Source: Lachnospiraceae bacterium
Lineage (GTDB): Bacteria > Bacillota > Clostridia > Lachnospirales > Lachnospiraceae
Assembly: GCA_024697225.1 (NCBI GenBank)
Contig: JAILGA010000057.1
Coordinates: 1-64,000, forward strand
Reading direction: 5' to 3'
DNA: 64,000 nucleotides
Shown here: positions 34,041 to 43,435 of the stretch, in pieces
Numbering within the stretch: the stretch's first letter is position 1
How the letters are laid out: every line of letters starts with the position of its first letter
The notes under the pieces: model-generated
What the model was told of the DNA's origin: nothing
Databases searched by the model: none
The model's input: the letters and a program-made list of their open reading frames with translations, nothing else
Translations under genes and position numbers: made by a program

Positions 34041-35903
34041 ATGAACGAACTTTTAGCGCAGAGGAGCAGACATATCATACCATTCAGGTTCGGAGACGCC
34101 GAGAGGTCAAAAAGGGACTATATCATGTTCCTCGACAGAAAGACCGACAGATACCACGGCAGGTGGGTCGAGGATTCCGTGGTTGAAGGTGAGCAGGATC
34201 TGTTCAGTTATGTGCTGAACAGTTTTGATGACAGGGGACGGTTTCTGCCCGGCAATATAGGTGCTTCCTTCAGATATCTGATAGAGGACGGCGACGGCGA
34301 TGACAGTACCAATTTAGTACAGAGACTCAGGTATTTCGGCGGAGAGAAGTCCGATAACAGGGTCTTTGATTTTGATATAACCAATGCCGGACTGATGCTG
34401 TTTGTTACAGGCGTGGGCTTCTTCTGGTACGATATCGGCGAGCTTACGGCAGAGGACGGCAATGATGTGTCGATCGAGGACGAGATACTGTTTACGTCCC
34501 GCTTTAAGGAATTGAATCACCGTGAGAATCTTAAGAGGTTCTTCCGCAAGGACGATGAGAGACCGTATTCCACGGGCGACTGGGTGGCCGAGATCGTGAC
34601 AGGTGCCTGCCCGGGAGCCGTGTTCTTTGACAGAAGAAAGAACATACTTAAGAAGAAAGAAGATGACAGACCCGAATCCGTGCCGGATAAGGCGCTTTTG
34701 TATCAGTATGCCGCATTTGACGAGGAGGCGGTCACGAGGCAGCGCATCATCGACACCATGTACTACAGGACAAAGGGATATAACAAGAATTACAGGATCC
34801 CGGATGATTTTGAGTCCCAGATCATGAGCCCCTTCGGCAATGTCAGATGGTATGCCTCCAAGGAGGGCGTGAGCTATTTCGCCTGGCATAAGCATTCCGC
34901 GGAAGGCTTCTTTGCAAAAGAAATGCCCAGGCGGTATATGAAGGATTATTTTATTCTTTATATGCTGGCGATCAATGAGCAGTATACGATGCTGAGCTTT
35001 GCCGAGCGGATGGCCGAGGAACTGCCCGCCGATCCTCAGGCTTATCTTACTGACGATCTCTATCTTGATATCACGGGAAATGAGGAGAGAAACGGCACTG
35101 AGCTGCTTGATCTCGAGCGCACCGTCGCGAGACTCAGCACGGAGATTAATGTGTTTTTTGCCAAAAATGTCCGCTCGTCCGTGAGTTTTGTGGATCATCA
35201 GGACCGCTTCTATCTCTATGTCATAAAGATGCTGCGCGTCAGAGAGGACACGGAGCAGATTATGCAGGGCCTCAAGGCGCTGCAGATGCTGCTTCAGGAT
35301 GTGGTCAGACAGGAAATGGACTACAGCGACCGCAATAAGACACAGATATGGCGCAGGGAGAGGGCATATCAGAAGCTTGAAAAGGAGAAGGACCTTCTCA
35401 GAAAAGAACTCTTTAATGATGCCGTTACGGGACTGTACAACAGGAACGGGCTCAAATATTACGGCAGGCAGCTGTACACGGAGGCAAGGGAGCAGGGGAA
35501 GTGCCTGTTCGTCTGCGTGGCGGATATGAACGGACTCAAGTATATAAATGATAATTTCGGCCACGAGGAGGGTGATGCCGCACTGAAGGGTATTGCCGAC
35601 ATACTGAAAAAATGTGCGCTGGAAGGGGACTACACCTTCAGGCAGGGCGGTGATGAATTCCTTGTGATGGGACTCAGGGATCAGGGCAGCAACGAGGAGG
35701 CGGAATTTGCTGAACGCGCTGAAAAGGCCATGAAGGAGTATAACGATGATCTGAAGGACGAGCGCTACAGAGTCGCCATGAGTTACGGCCCGCTGGTAGT
35801 CGACATGAGGGATTCTCAGGACGATCTCGACAATCTGATGAAGATATCCGATGAGCGAATGTATGAGATGAAGATGAAAAAAGACGAGTATAAAAGAGAT
35901 TGA
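34041..35903 (+). CDS. GGDEF diguanylate cyclase with a large unrecognised N-terminal domain
   Basis: A 620-residue soluble protein. The last 165 residues form a GGDEF domain (FNDAVTGLYNRNGLKYYGR, ADMNGLKYINDNFGHEEGD, RQGGDEFLVMG near residue 537), which should make c-di-GMP from GTP. The RxxD inhibitory site five residues before GGDEF is absent. The first 450 residues have no membrane helix and match no sensor family I know. They include FDITNAGLMLFVTGVGFFWYD, and a helical part of about 100 residues (LERTVARLSTEINVFFAKNV, YLYVIKMLRVREDTEQI) just before the cyclase that may act as the signalling helix. It has its own promoter. Confidence 0.85.
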   Translation: MNELLAQRSRHIIPFRFGDAERSKRDYIMFLDRKTDRYHGRWVEDSVVEGEQDLFSYVLNSFDDRGRFLPGNIGASFRYLIEDGDGDDSTNLVQRLRYFGGEKSDNRVFDFDITNAGLMLFVTGVGFFWYDIGELTAEDGNDVSIEDEILFTSRFKELNHRENLKRFFRKDDERPYSTGDWVAEIVTGACPGAVFFDRRKNILKKKEDDRPESVPDKALLYQYAAFDEEAVTRQRIIDTMYYRTKGYNKNYRIPDDFESQIMSPFGNVRWYASKEGVSYFAWHKHSAEGFFAKEMPRRYMKDYFILYMLAINEQYTMLSFAERMAEELPADPQAYLTDDLYLDITGNEERNGTELLDLERTVARLSTEINVFFAKNVRSSVSFVDHQDRFYLYVIKMLRVREDTEQIMQGLKALQMLLQDVVRQEMDYSDRNKTQIWRRERAYQKLEKEKDLLRKELFNDAVTGLYNRNGLKYYGRQLYTEAREQGKCLFVCVADMNGLKYINDNFGHEEGDAALKGIADILKKCALEGDYTFRQGGDEFLVMGLRDQGSNEEAEFAERAEKAMKEYNDDLKDERYRVAMSYGPLVVDMRDSQDDLDNLMKISDERMYEMKMKKDEYKRD

Positions 35904-35906
35904 GAA

Positions 35907-35940
35907 AAAACGGGCTGCCGCGATCGCGACAGCCCGTTTT
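35907..35940 (+). terminator. Bidirectional terminator between GGDEF and trpB genes
   Basis: AAAACGGGCTG (35907-35917) pairs with CAGCCCGTTTT (35930-35940), and the loop itself contains the self-complementary CGCGATCGCG. It serves the two convergent genes. Confidence 0.85.
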
Positions 35941-35951
35941 ACTGATAGTGC

Positions 35952-37328
35952 TTATGCGTTCACCCTGGGCAGCTTTGCCACGGATGCTGCGATATCCTCG
36001 TCAGTGGGGATGACGTCATCCATCTCGCCGTCATTGTATTTCTGATATGCAACGAGATCGAAGTAGCCCGTCCCTGTGAGACCAAAGACTATAGTCTTTT
36101 CCTCGCCGGTCTCCTTGCACTTGAGCGCCTCGTCGATGGCGACTCTGATGGCGTGAGAGCTCTCGGGTGCAGGGAGGATGCCCTCGATCCTTGCAAACTG
36201 TTCCGCAGCCTCAAAGACGCTCGTCTGCTCGACGCTGGTCGCTTCCATGAAGCCGTCGTGATAAAGCTGTGAAAGTGTGGTGCTCATGCCGTGGAATCTG
36301 AGACCGCCCGCGTGATTGGCCGAGGGAATGAAGCTTGAGCCCAGGGTGTACATCTTTGCAAGAGGGCAGATCATGCCGGTATCGCAGAAGTCATATGCAA
36401 AGGTACCTCTGGTGAAGCTGGGGCATGATGCGGGTTCAACTGCTATGATGCGGTAATCGGCCTCGCCGCGGAGCTTCTCGCCCATGAAAGGAGCGATAAG
36501 ACCGCCGAGGTTGGAACCGCCGCCTGCGCAGCCTATGATGATGTCGGGCTTGATGCCGTATTTGTCGAGAGCTGTCTTGGTCTCAAGACCTATGACCGAC
36601 TGATGGAGCAGCACCTGGTTGAGCACGCTTCCCAGCACATATCTGTAGCCGGGATTTTTGGTGGCGACTTCTACGGCCTCTGAAATGGCGCAGCCGAGAC
36701 TTCCTGTGGTTCCGGGGTGCTCCGCGAGGATCTTCTTTCCGACCTCTGTGGTCTCTGAGGGAGAAGGTACCACGGAAGCGCCGTAGGTTCTCATGACCTC
36801 ACGTCTGAAGGGCTTCTGCTCATAGGAGACCTTGACCATGTAGACCTTGCAGTCCAGATCGAAATAGGAGCAGGCCATGGAAAGAGCAGTGCCCCACTGG
36901 CCGGCACCGGTCTCGGTCGTCACGCCCTTGAGACCCTGCTTTTTGGCATAATAGGCCTGGGCAATGGCGGAGTTTAGCTTGTGCGATCCGCTGGTGTTGT
37001 TGCCTTCGAATTTGTAGTAGATCTTAGCCGGTGTCTGGAGCTTTTCCTCAAGGCAGTAGGCTCTTACGAGGGGTGCGGGCCTGTACATCCTGTAGAAATT
37101 GCGGATATCCTCTGGGATCTCGATGAAAGGCGTTGTCTCATCCAGTTCCTGGGCGACAAGTTCCTCACAGAAGATGGGGGAGAGCTCCTCGGCTGTCAGC
37201 GGCTTTCCTGTGCCGGGATTGAGAAGCGGGGCGGGCTTGTTCTTCATGTCCGCTCTCAGATTGTACCATGCCTTAGGCACCTCGTCCTCGCTCAGATAGA
37301 TCTTGTAGGGGATTTTGTCAGCACTCAT
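35952..37328 (-). CDS. trpB: TrpB2-type tryptophan synthase beta chain
   Basis: A 458-residue PLP enzyme, longer than ordinary TrpB and of the TrpB2 class. The PLP lysine is in NNTSGSHKLNSAIAQAYY, the glutamate motif is GAGQWG, the phosphate loop GCAGGGSNLGG, and HAGGLRFHG is present. It converts indole and serine to tryptophan without an alpha subunit partner encoded here. AAGGAGG precedes ATG 37328. The leader is a tRNA-Trp T-box (37383-37650), so expression should rise when charged tRNA-Trp is low. A stand-alone trpB2 is usually an indole-salvage gene. Confidence 0.93.
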   Translation of the reverse strand: MSADKIPYKIYLSEDEVPKAWYNLRADMKNKPAPLLNPGTGKPLTAEELSPIFCEELVAQELDETTPFIEIPEDIRNFYRMYRPAPLVRAYCLEEKLQTPAKIYYKFEGNNTSGSHKLNSAIAQAYYAKKQGLKGVTTETGAGQWGTALSMACSYFDLDCKVYMVKVSYEQKPFRREVMRTYGASVVPSPSETTEVGKKILAEHPGTTGSLGCAISEAVEVATKNPGYRYVLGSVLNQVLLHQSVIGLETKTALDKYGIKPDIIIGCAGGGSNLGGLIAPFMGEKLRGEADYRIIAVEPASCPSFTRGTFAYDFCDTGMICPLAKMYTLGSSFIPSANHAGGLRFHGMSTTLSQLYHDGFMEATSVEQTSVFEAAEQFARIEGILPAPESSHAIRVAIDEALKCKETGEEKTIVFGLTGTGYFDLVAYQKYNDGEMDDVIPTDEDIAASVAKLPRVNA

Positions 37329-37377
37329 TTTTTACCTCCTTCTCGAAGCGCTTCGCTCCGAATTTGATTCCGGGACA

Positions 37378-37418
37378 CAAAAAAACCTGTCCCGACAACA
37401 GTTGCTGCTGGGACAGGT
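37378..37418 (-). terminator. T-box terminator hairpin
   Basis: On the reverse strand ACCTGTCCC (37418-37410) and GGGACAGGT (37393-37385) pair, followed by a T-run (37384-37378). It is the switchable terminator at the end of the T-box leader. Confidence 0.85.
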
Positions 37419-37650
37419 ATCATGACCTGCGGTGCCACCCGGCTTGGTGTTGTTCACACCCTCTTAGCGCATACCAACATATGCTGGATTTTGATCACGG
37501 AGATCCTCGCTCCGTCTCCCATACTTTGCGTGACCGCATTTCCGGTCGCCCTCTGAAGTCCATTCGGCAAAACACTTATCGCTGCGATCTCACCATCCGC
37601 AACTCTCTCATGATAAGGAGGGATTGCTTACTCACTCTTCATCAACGGTT
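37378..37650 (-). promoter_or_regulatory. T-box riboswitch (tRNA-Trp) upstream of trpB
   Basis: The reverse-strand leader shows the T-box core GGGTGGCACCGCAGG (37440-37426), a terminator with T-run, and a long stem I region. In stem I the specifier loop reads GAATGGACTT, with TGG (37562-37560) as the specifier codon, matching tRNA-Trp and the trpB gene downstream. Uncharged tRNA-Trp would stabilise the antiterminator and permit transcription. The stem I boundaries are approximate because I did not fold it. Confidence 0.88.
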
Positions 37651-37657
37651 TAAAGCA

Positions 37658-37686
37658 AAATAACACAGGTTCATCCGTGTTGTCAA
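37658..37686 (-). promoter_or_regulatory. Promoter of the T-box-trpB unit
   Basis: TTGACA (37686-37681) and TTATTT (37663-37658) are 17 bases apart on the reverse strand. Transcription would begin just before the first T-box stem. Confidence 0.7.
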
Positions 37687-37693
37687 CAATTTT

Positions 37694-38548
37694 TTACACA
37701 ATTGATTTTACATTTTTGCCTATGATCTCGTCGATCCCGCAGATGGTGGAAAAACAGCTGAAGTCAGCAAGTATGTCGCGGATCTGGCGCACCTCGTACT
37801 GGCTTACCACCACGTAAAGCGCCTTGTTCTCACCGCCGATGTAGCCCTCGGTATCCCATTCCGTACAGGTGCGGCCAAGGGACTGATAGATGCGGTCCTT
37901 TATCTCGCCTACATCATCATGGGTGAAGATCAGGCATGCCCGCTGTGCATCAAAGCCCTCCTCGACCCGGGTCATGACGACGGAGACAAGGATGTAGGTG
38001 AGGATCGAATACAGCCCGCGGTTCCAGCCGTAAAGCACGCCGACCAGCATGTAGAGGAATATGTTGAAGCACAGGACCTGCCTCCCTATGGGCTGGTGTA
38101 TTTTTGGGCTTAAGACCGAGGCTATGATCTCAGTGCCGTCCAGGCAGCCGCCGTATCTGAGGACGAGACCCACGCCGACACCAAGGATCAGACCTCCAAA
38201 GGTCACAGCCAGCAGATAGTCCTCGGTGACCGCAGGGGTCTTTTCGAAGAAGCCCACCGCGAGGGCGAAGATCGTCATGGCAAAGACGGCGCGCATCACA
38301 AACCGGACGCCCTTTTTTTTGAAGCCGAAGAACAGGAAAGGGACATTCAGTATCCAGGTCACGATGCTGAGCTTGAAGCCTGTAAAATGTGCGGTTATCA
38401 TGGATACGCCGACTATGCCGCCGTCAAAGATATGATTGGGAGCCAGGAAATCCTGGATCGAAAATGCGGCGATGACGGCACCTACAGCGACCATGATGTA
38501 GTTGACGATCTCCTCGGCGATAGAGCCATATTTTTTTAGTCCTGTCAT
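37694..38548 (-). CDS. YitT-family membrane protein (DUF161/DUF2179)
   Basis: A 284-residue protein with about five to six membrane helices in residues 15-200 (GGIVGVSMITAHFTG, GVGVGLVLRYGGCLDGTEI). A cytoplasmic DUF2179 domain of about 80 residues follows (ACLIFTHDDVGEIKDRIYQS, YVVVSQYEVRQIRDIL). This is the usual YitT/YpjC architecture of Firmicutes; transport or sensing function is undefined. No strong ribosome site can be seen. It lies upstream of the T-box promoter and transcribes toward it, but the trpB promoter is inside the intergenic region. Confidence 0.9.
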   Translation of the reverse strand: MTGLKKYGSIAEEIVNYIMVAVGAVIAAFSIQDFLAPNHIFDGGIVGVSMITAHFTGFKLSIVTWILNVPFLFFGFKKKGVRFVMRAVFAMTIFALAVGFFEKTPAVTEDYLLAVTFGGLILGVGVGLVLRYGGCLDGTEIIASVLSPKIHQPIGRQVLCFNIFLYMLVGVLYGWNRGLYSILTYILVSVVMTRVEEGFDAQRACLIFTHDDVGEIKDRIYQSLGRTCTEWDTEGYIGGENKALYVVVSQYEVRQIRDILADFSCFSTICGIDEIIGKNVKSIV

Positions 38549-38689
38549 TTTTTTCTACCTCACATATGATCCATGATGTCTGTACCTACCTGACAATAAT
38601 AACACAAAAGCATATGACTCGCATGATAAATGTGCTAATATGTAGAGGTATGTTTCCTTAACATGATTCTTTCACACGGAGGAGCGGGG

Positions 38690-39718
38690 ATGAAAAAGAA
38701 GGCTTTGTTTATCGGCGGCACAGGAACTATCAGCACAGCTATCGTCAAGAGACTTGCAGGCGGATCCGACTGGGATGTCTGGGTCTTAAACCGCGGAAAC
38801 CGGGCGGATGTCCTTTCCGAGGGAGTACACCGGATCGTCGCTGATATAAACGACGAGAAAGCGGTTCAGGAGCAGCTTGCTGACTATTCCTTTGACTGTG
38901 TATGTGAGTTCATCGGTTTTCATGTGTCACAGGTGGAGCGCGACGTGAGGCTCTTTGCGGGGAAGACAAAGCAGTATATCTACATCAGTTCCGCGTCCGC
39001 TTATAACAAGCCCGCGGCAAATTATGTGATCACCGAGGGTACGACCCTGGCAAATCCCTACTGGCAGTATTCAAGGGACAAGATCGCCTGCGAGGAATAC
39101 CTGATGAAGGAGTACCGCGAGAACGGCTTCCCGGTCACGATAGTGCGGCCCAGTCACACCTATGACGAGCGGAGCATACCTATGGGCGTCCACGGCAAAA
39201 ACGGCTCCTGGCAGGTGATAAAGCGCATGATGGAAAAGAAGCCCGTCATCATCCACGGCGACGGGTCAAGCCTGTGGACACTCACCTGGAATGCGGATTT
39301 TGCGGTGGGCTATACGGGACTCATGGGAAACCGCCATGCGATAGGAGAGGCTTTCCAGATCACTTCCGATGAGACACTCACCTGGGATCAGATCTTTCAG
39401 ACGATAGCCGATGCGCTTGGCGTGGAACTGAACGCCGTTCACATTGCGTCTGATTACCTGTGCGCCATGGGCGATCCCATGGGCTATGATTTCACGGGAT
39501 CCCTGCTCGGAGATAAGGCTGTCTCGGTGGTTTTTGACAATTCAAAGTTAAAGAGGCTGGTTCCCGATATGCGCACCAATGTACGCTTTGATACGGGCGT
39601 TCGCTATGCGTTAAACTATATACTCGATCATCCTGAGGAGTGTCAGAAGGAAGATCTCGAATTTGACGCCTGGTGTGACAGAGTCATAGAAGCACAGGAA
39701 AATGCAAAGCTGAAATGA
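38690..39718 (+). CDS. NAD-dependent epimerase/dehydratase-family protein
   Basis: A 342-residue SDR-type protein. The Rossmann motif is FIGGTGTISTAI at the N-terminus; ISSASAYNKP and YWQYSRDKIACEEYLM give the Ser-Tyr-Lys catalytic set. GGAGGAG lies in front of ATG 38690; an earlier in-frame ATG at 38663 has no such site. Extended SDRs of this kind often act on nucleotide sugars, but the substrate is not predictable here. A hairpin without a T-run (GATGGCTT/AAGCCATC at 39723-39742) and the terminator described next follow the gene. Confidence 0.85.
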   Translation: MKKKALFIGGTGTISTAIVKRLAGGSDWDVWVLNRGNRADVLSEGVHRIVADINDEKAVQEQLADYSFDCVCEFIGFHVSQVERDVRLFAGKTKQYIYISSASAYNKPAANYVITEGTTLANPYWQYSRDKIACEEYLMKEYRENGFPVTIVRPSHTYDERSIPMGVHGKNGSWQVIKRMMEKKPVIIHGDGSSLWTLTWNADFAVGYTGLMGNRHAIGEAFQITSDETLTWDQIFQTIADALGVELNAVHIASDYLCAMGDPMGYDFTGSLLGDKAVSVVFDNSKLKRLVPDMRTNVRFDTGVRYALNYILDHPEECQKEDLEFDAWCDRVIEAQENAKLK

Positions 39719-39761
39719 GAGCGATGGCTTAAGTAAGCCATCAGGCAGTGTGCAAAAAGCA

Positions 39762-39785
39762 AAGCTGAGGTGAGAGCCTCAGCTT
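39762..39785. terminator. Terminator between convergent epimerase and cyclase genes
   Basis: AAGCTGAGG (39762-39770) pairs with CCTCAGCTT (39777-39785) over a 6-base loop, with T-rich flanks on both strands; the reverse arm covers the end of the cyclase gene. Confidence 0.6.
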
Positions 39786-41146
39786 TTGCTGTCTGTTTTT
39801 CCGGTATAAAATGTGTACGTGTTTTTGCCCTGCTTCTTTGATTCGTACATGGCTCTGTCCGTTTTTTCAAACAGATTGGCGACATCGGTTGCAAGAGATC
39901 CGTGGACTATACCCACGCTTATGGAAACTGGCGGAAGACCGTCCCCGGGATTTGCGAGGTTTTGATTGATATGATCCAGCTTGGATTCGATCAGTCTCTT
40001 CTCCATTTTGCCCGAGTGGACCATGAGTACAACAAATTCATCGCCGCCCACACGGCATATGTAATCATTGTCGCGGAACGCCTTCTTCATCTCGCGGACA
40101 AGACTGATCAGCACATTGTCACCGGTCTCGTGACCGTAGGTATCGTTGATGGATTTGAAATTGTCCACGTCAAAAAGCATCATATAGGTAGTGTCCAGAT
40201 CGATGCCGGATAGGAGAAGATCATATCCGGCCCTGTTATAGGCGCCGGTCAGTTCATCGTGAGAGGCTTTGAAATTGAGCCTCTCAACGCTGCTTTTATA
40301 GGTTGAATACATCTTGTTGTATGCCTTGGCGAGATATCTGAATTCATTGGCGCCGACCTCGGGTATCGGGCTGTCTGCCTTGATCCTGTCCACGGCTTTG
40401 AGAACCGGGTGGACTCCGAGGAAGGAAGTCAGAAGCACCATGCATACGATAGAGAATACCTGGACAAATACGGCGGCAAACAGAATATTCCGCTCCTTAT
40501 ACAATCTGGAAAGTTCCTCACTTTCTGCACTGTGGGTGAGCTTGTCTATCTCATCGAGACTCTCGCGCATGGAATTGCGGATCATGTCTTTCTTGTCATA
40601 GTAGGCATCGTCAAGCACTATCTGCGTCGCGAGGCGCATCTTGTCTTCAGGGGGGAGATCTATATCGGTTTCCATTAACGGATAGTCCTTCAGGATCTCC
40701 GGATAATCGGTGTAGCCTTTTGCCTCTATCACAAGCCGCATGGCATAATATTCCCTGTCCATCAGTTCCACGGAATGGCTCATGGCTTCCCGGAGCTGTT
40801 TCACCGCAGCTGTGGTCCGCTCATCTATATCCATCATGGCGATCGCTTCCTCGCGGCGGTTTGCCTCAAATGCTTCCTGCATATAGTCATCGAGAAAACG
40901 TCTGTCTCCGTTGACCGTGAATCGCTGGACACTTTCCGTCAGAAAATCCGATGCATTCATAAGTTCATGGGCTGCTTTTTCGAGCTTGATATGCTCCTCC
41001 GTTGCAGCAGCAAGTCTTAAGAATGTGGCGGTAAGACGGTAGGTGAAAAACACCATGATCCCAGATACTATGACGGTTATGAGGATGAGGCAGATGTTTA
41101 TTACTCTGAGTGATATTCCTTTGTAAAACTTATTTGCAAAATCCAT
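39779..41146 (-). CDS. Membrane-bound GGDEF diguanylate cyclase
   Basis: A 455-residue protein with membrane helices at about 15-38 and 228-250 enclosing an extracytoplasmic helical sensor domain. A HAMP-like segment follows (GVHPVLKAVDRIKADSPIPE), then the GGDEF domain (DELTGAYNRAGYDLLLS, FDVDNFKSINDTYGHETGD, CRVGGDEFVVLM near 367). An RxxD inhibitory site (RDND) lies five residues before GGDEF, so product inhibition is expected. The C-terminus keeps LFEKTDRAMYESKKQGKN. It should be a c-di-GMP synthase responding to an external signal. It is transcribed divergently from the signalling cluster at 41.35 kb. Confidence 0.9.
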   Translation of the reverse strand: MDFANKFYKGISLRVINICLILITVIVSGIMVFFTYRLTATFLRLAAATEEHIKLEKAAHELMNASDFLTESVQRFTVNGDRRFLDDYMQEAFEANRREEAIAMMDIDERTTAAVKQLREAMSHSVELMDREYYAMRLVIEAKGYTDYPEILKDYPLMETDIDLPPEDKMRLATQIVLDDAYYDKKDMIRNSMRESLDEIDKLTHSAESEELSRLYKERNILFAAVFVQVFSIVCMVLLTSFLGVHPVLKAVDRIKADSPIPEVGANEFRYLAKAYNKMYSTYKSSVERLNFKASHDELTGAYNRAGYDLLLSGIDLDTTYMMLFDVDNFKSINDTYGHETGDNVLISLVREMKKAFRDNDYICRVGGDEFVVLMVHSGKMEKRLIESKLDHINQNLANPGDGLPPVSISVGIVHGSLATDVANLFEKTDRAMYESKKQGKNTYTFYTGKTDSKS

Positions 41147-41230
41147 ATGTCAGTTCCTGCCATAAAAAAATAATTGAGCATTATAGCACATGATCCCGCA
41201 TATGTCACTGAAATTTGCCGAAAAGGCTTG

Positions 41231-41258
41231 TTACAGACGGAAAAAATAGATGTAAAAT
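41231..41258 (+). promoter_or_regulatory. Possible promoter of the signalling cluster
   Basis: TTACAG (41231-41236) and TAAAAT (41253-41258) are 16 bases apart, about 95 bases before ATG 41353. It is the only plausible candidate seen between the divergent genes. Confidence 0.4.
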
Positions 41259-41352
41259 GCACCGGGTTCTGATGATTCTTGCACCGGATTCTTGATTGAA
41301 AAGCACAAAATTGATAAAATTAATTCTGATTGCACAGGAGGATGACCGGAAT

Positions 41353-43377
41353 ATGTACTATTCAAGTTTTGGCATACTGATCGTAATACTTCATCTGATA
41401 CTTAACTTTGAGATAATCAAGAACGGGGGAAAGGACCTTCAGCGCGGATCGCGCTTTCGTTACCGGCAGTTTCTGAATGCACTTCTTGCATTTTATATCA
41501 CGGATCTGCTGTGGGGATTTCTTGCGGAATCGAGGATACGCGTACTGGCATACTGCGACACGATGCTGTTTTTTGCCATAATGGCTGTATCCGTCCTTTT
41601 GTGGACAAAATTTGTCGCGGCATATCTGGGGAAGAGAGGGATAAAGGCCAGACTCTTCATTGCAGCCGGATGGGGGATCTTCGCTTTTGTTATCGCTGCT
41701 CTTGCCGTAAATATCTTTTATCCGTTTGTCTTTGCGTTCAATGAGGATGTGATATATGTGCCGTATCCCGGGCGCTATATGCTGCTGGGACTGCAGTTAA
41801 TACTGTTCATACTGATCTCCGTGTATTCCTTCTTTGCGACGATCAGAACGGAGGGGACAAAGAGGATCCATTATCTCACTATCTGCGCATCGGGCGGCGT
41901 GATGGCGCTTTTTATATTTTTGCAGGTATTCGACGCCTTTGCGCCTTTTTACGCGATCGGATGTTTTATCGCAAACTGCCTGATACACGTATTTGTCGAA
42001 GAAAATGTAAAGAAGGAAAAAGAGCGGATCACCGAAAAGGCACAGAAGGAAAAGGAGAGATACAGTCAGGTCGCCGCAAGCCTTGCCTCGGATTATGAAG
42101 CGATCTATTACATCAATATCGAAACCGGAAAGTATATCGAGATAACCGCCAGTGATACATACAGATCCCTGGATGTTCCGAGTATCGGCGAGGATTTTTA
42201 CAAAGAGACCCGCGAGAACGCTGCGAGATATGCGCATCCTGATGACCGCGCTTTTGCGGTGAGCATGTACTACAAAGAGACTATGCTGAAGAATCTTGCG
42301 GGAAAGAAATCGTATTCGTACAAATACAGGATAATGGTCGGAGAGGAGGCGAGATATTTCCGCTTCGTCGTGATGCTTTCGAAAGACGGGGAGCATTTTG
42401 TGCTGTGCGACAAGGATATACATGACACCATTACAGCCGAGACAGCTCTTCTGGAAAAACAGAAGATGAGCATCACTTTCAGTCAGATAGCGGAGAGCCT
42501 GGCGTCCAATTACGACGTCATCTATTATGTGAACGCAAAAACCGGAGAATATGTGGGATATACGTCGCACAATATCTACGGCGGCCTCAATGTCAATGAG
42601 ACCGGCAGTGATTTCTTTGCGGAGGCGAAAAGGAATATTTCTATCATTATCCATCCGAGGGACAGGGAACGGCTTCTTTCAACCCTGAACAAGGATTATC
42701 TGCTGACTAATCTTGAGAGCAGGAAACAGGTATCGGTGCAATACCGCCATATCATCAATAATCATATACAGCATACAAGGTTTTCCGTCAGAAAATCCAG
42801 CGACGGAGAGCATCTTATCATCGTCGTTGAAAATATCGATGATGAGATCAAGAGAGAGCAGGAGCACATGCTCGCGCTGAATACCGAGAAGGAACTGGCC
42901 AGGCGCGATGAACTGACCGGCACGAGAAACAAAACCGCATACAATGAGTTTGAACAGTCAATACAGGAGAATATGGAGAATTCCATGGACTGTCAGCCTT
43001 TTGCGATCGCGGTATTTGATCTCAACGATCTCAAGAGGATTAATGACACCGAAGGCCATAAGGCCGGAGACGAGTATATAAAGTCTTCCGCAAAGGTCCT
43101 TTGCGATGTATTTGCTCACAGTCCTGTATTCCGTATAGGAGGCGATGAATTCGCGATTTATCTGTGCGGCGCCGACTATGATTCGAGAGAGGAGCTGATC
43201 GATAGGATCCGCAGAAGCTCCTGCGCCAACTGCAAAAGCGGCAGCGGCCCTGTTATTGCGGCGGGTATGGCGGAATATGATCCGGATAATGACACTGCGG
43301 TTACGGAGATATTTGACCGCGCAGACCGGCAGATGTATGAAGACAAACGCGAGATTAAGAAAGGCATAGGCGGGTGA
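41353..43377 (+). CDS. Membrane GGDEF protein with two PAS-like repeats (cluster gene 1)
   Basis: A 674-residue protein starting at ATG 41353, 11 bases after CAGGAGG; a TTG start at 41296 is less likely. Seven hydrophobic helices fill residues 1-215. A helical linker and two tandem related sensor segments follow (SLASDYEAIYYINIETGKY and SLASNYDVIYYVNAKTGEYV), each of about 125 residues. The GGDEF domain ends the protein (DELTGTRNKTAYNEFEQS, FRIGGDEFAIYLCG), without the RxxD inhibitory site. The duplicated sensor segments look like PAS folds. It heads a run of eight forward genes. Confidence 0.9.
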   Translation: MYYSSFGILIVILHLILNFEIIKNGGKDLQRGSRFRYRQFLNALLAFYITDLLWGFLAESRIRVLAYCDTMLFFAIMAVSVLLWTKFVAAYLGKRGIKARLFIAAGWGIFAFVIAALAVNIFYPFVFAFNEDVIYVPYPGRYMLLGLQLILFILISVYSFFATIRTEGTKRIHYLTICASGGVMALFIFLQVFDAFAPFYAIGCFIANCLIHVFVEENVKKEKERITEKAQKEKERYSQVAASLASDYEAIYYINIETGKYIEITASDTYRSLDVPSIGEDFYKETRENAARYAHPDDRAFAVSMYYKETMLKNLAGKKSYSYKYRIMVGEEARYFRFVVMLSKDGEHFVLCDKDIHDTITAETALLEKQKMSITFSQIAESLASNYDVIYYVNAKTGEYVGYTSHNIYGGLNVNETGSDFFAEAKRNISIIIHPRDRERLLSTLNKDYLLTNLESRKQVSVQYRHIINNHIQHTRFSVRKSSDGEHLIIVVENIDDEIKREQEHMLALNTEKELARRDELTGTRNKTAYNEFEQSIQENMENSMDCQPFAIAVFDLNDLKRINDTEGHKAGDEYIKSSAKVLCDVFAHSPVFRIGGDEFAIYLCGADYDSREELIDRIRRSSCANCKSGSGPVIAAGMAEYDPDNDTAVTEIFDRADRQMYEDKREIKKGIGG

Positions 43378-43435
43378 AATCATTCTGTTTTTGGCGATCA
43401 TCCGGTTTTTGACTGCAGGAGAGGATGGAGAATAA

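Noticed and set aside
34314-35564. Reverse-strand frame of 416 codons opposite the GGDEF gene
   Set aside because: Antisense of a gene with clear motifs and promoter; no ribosome site.
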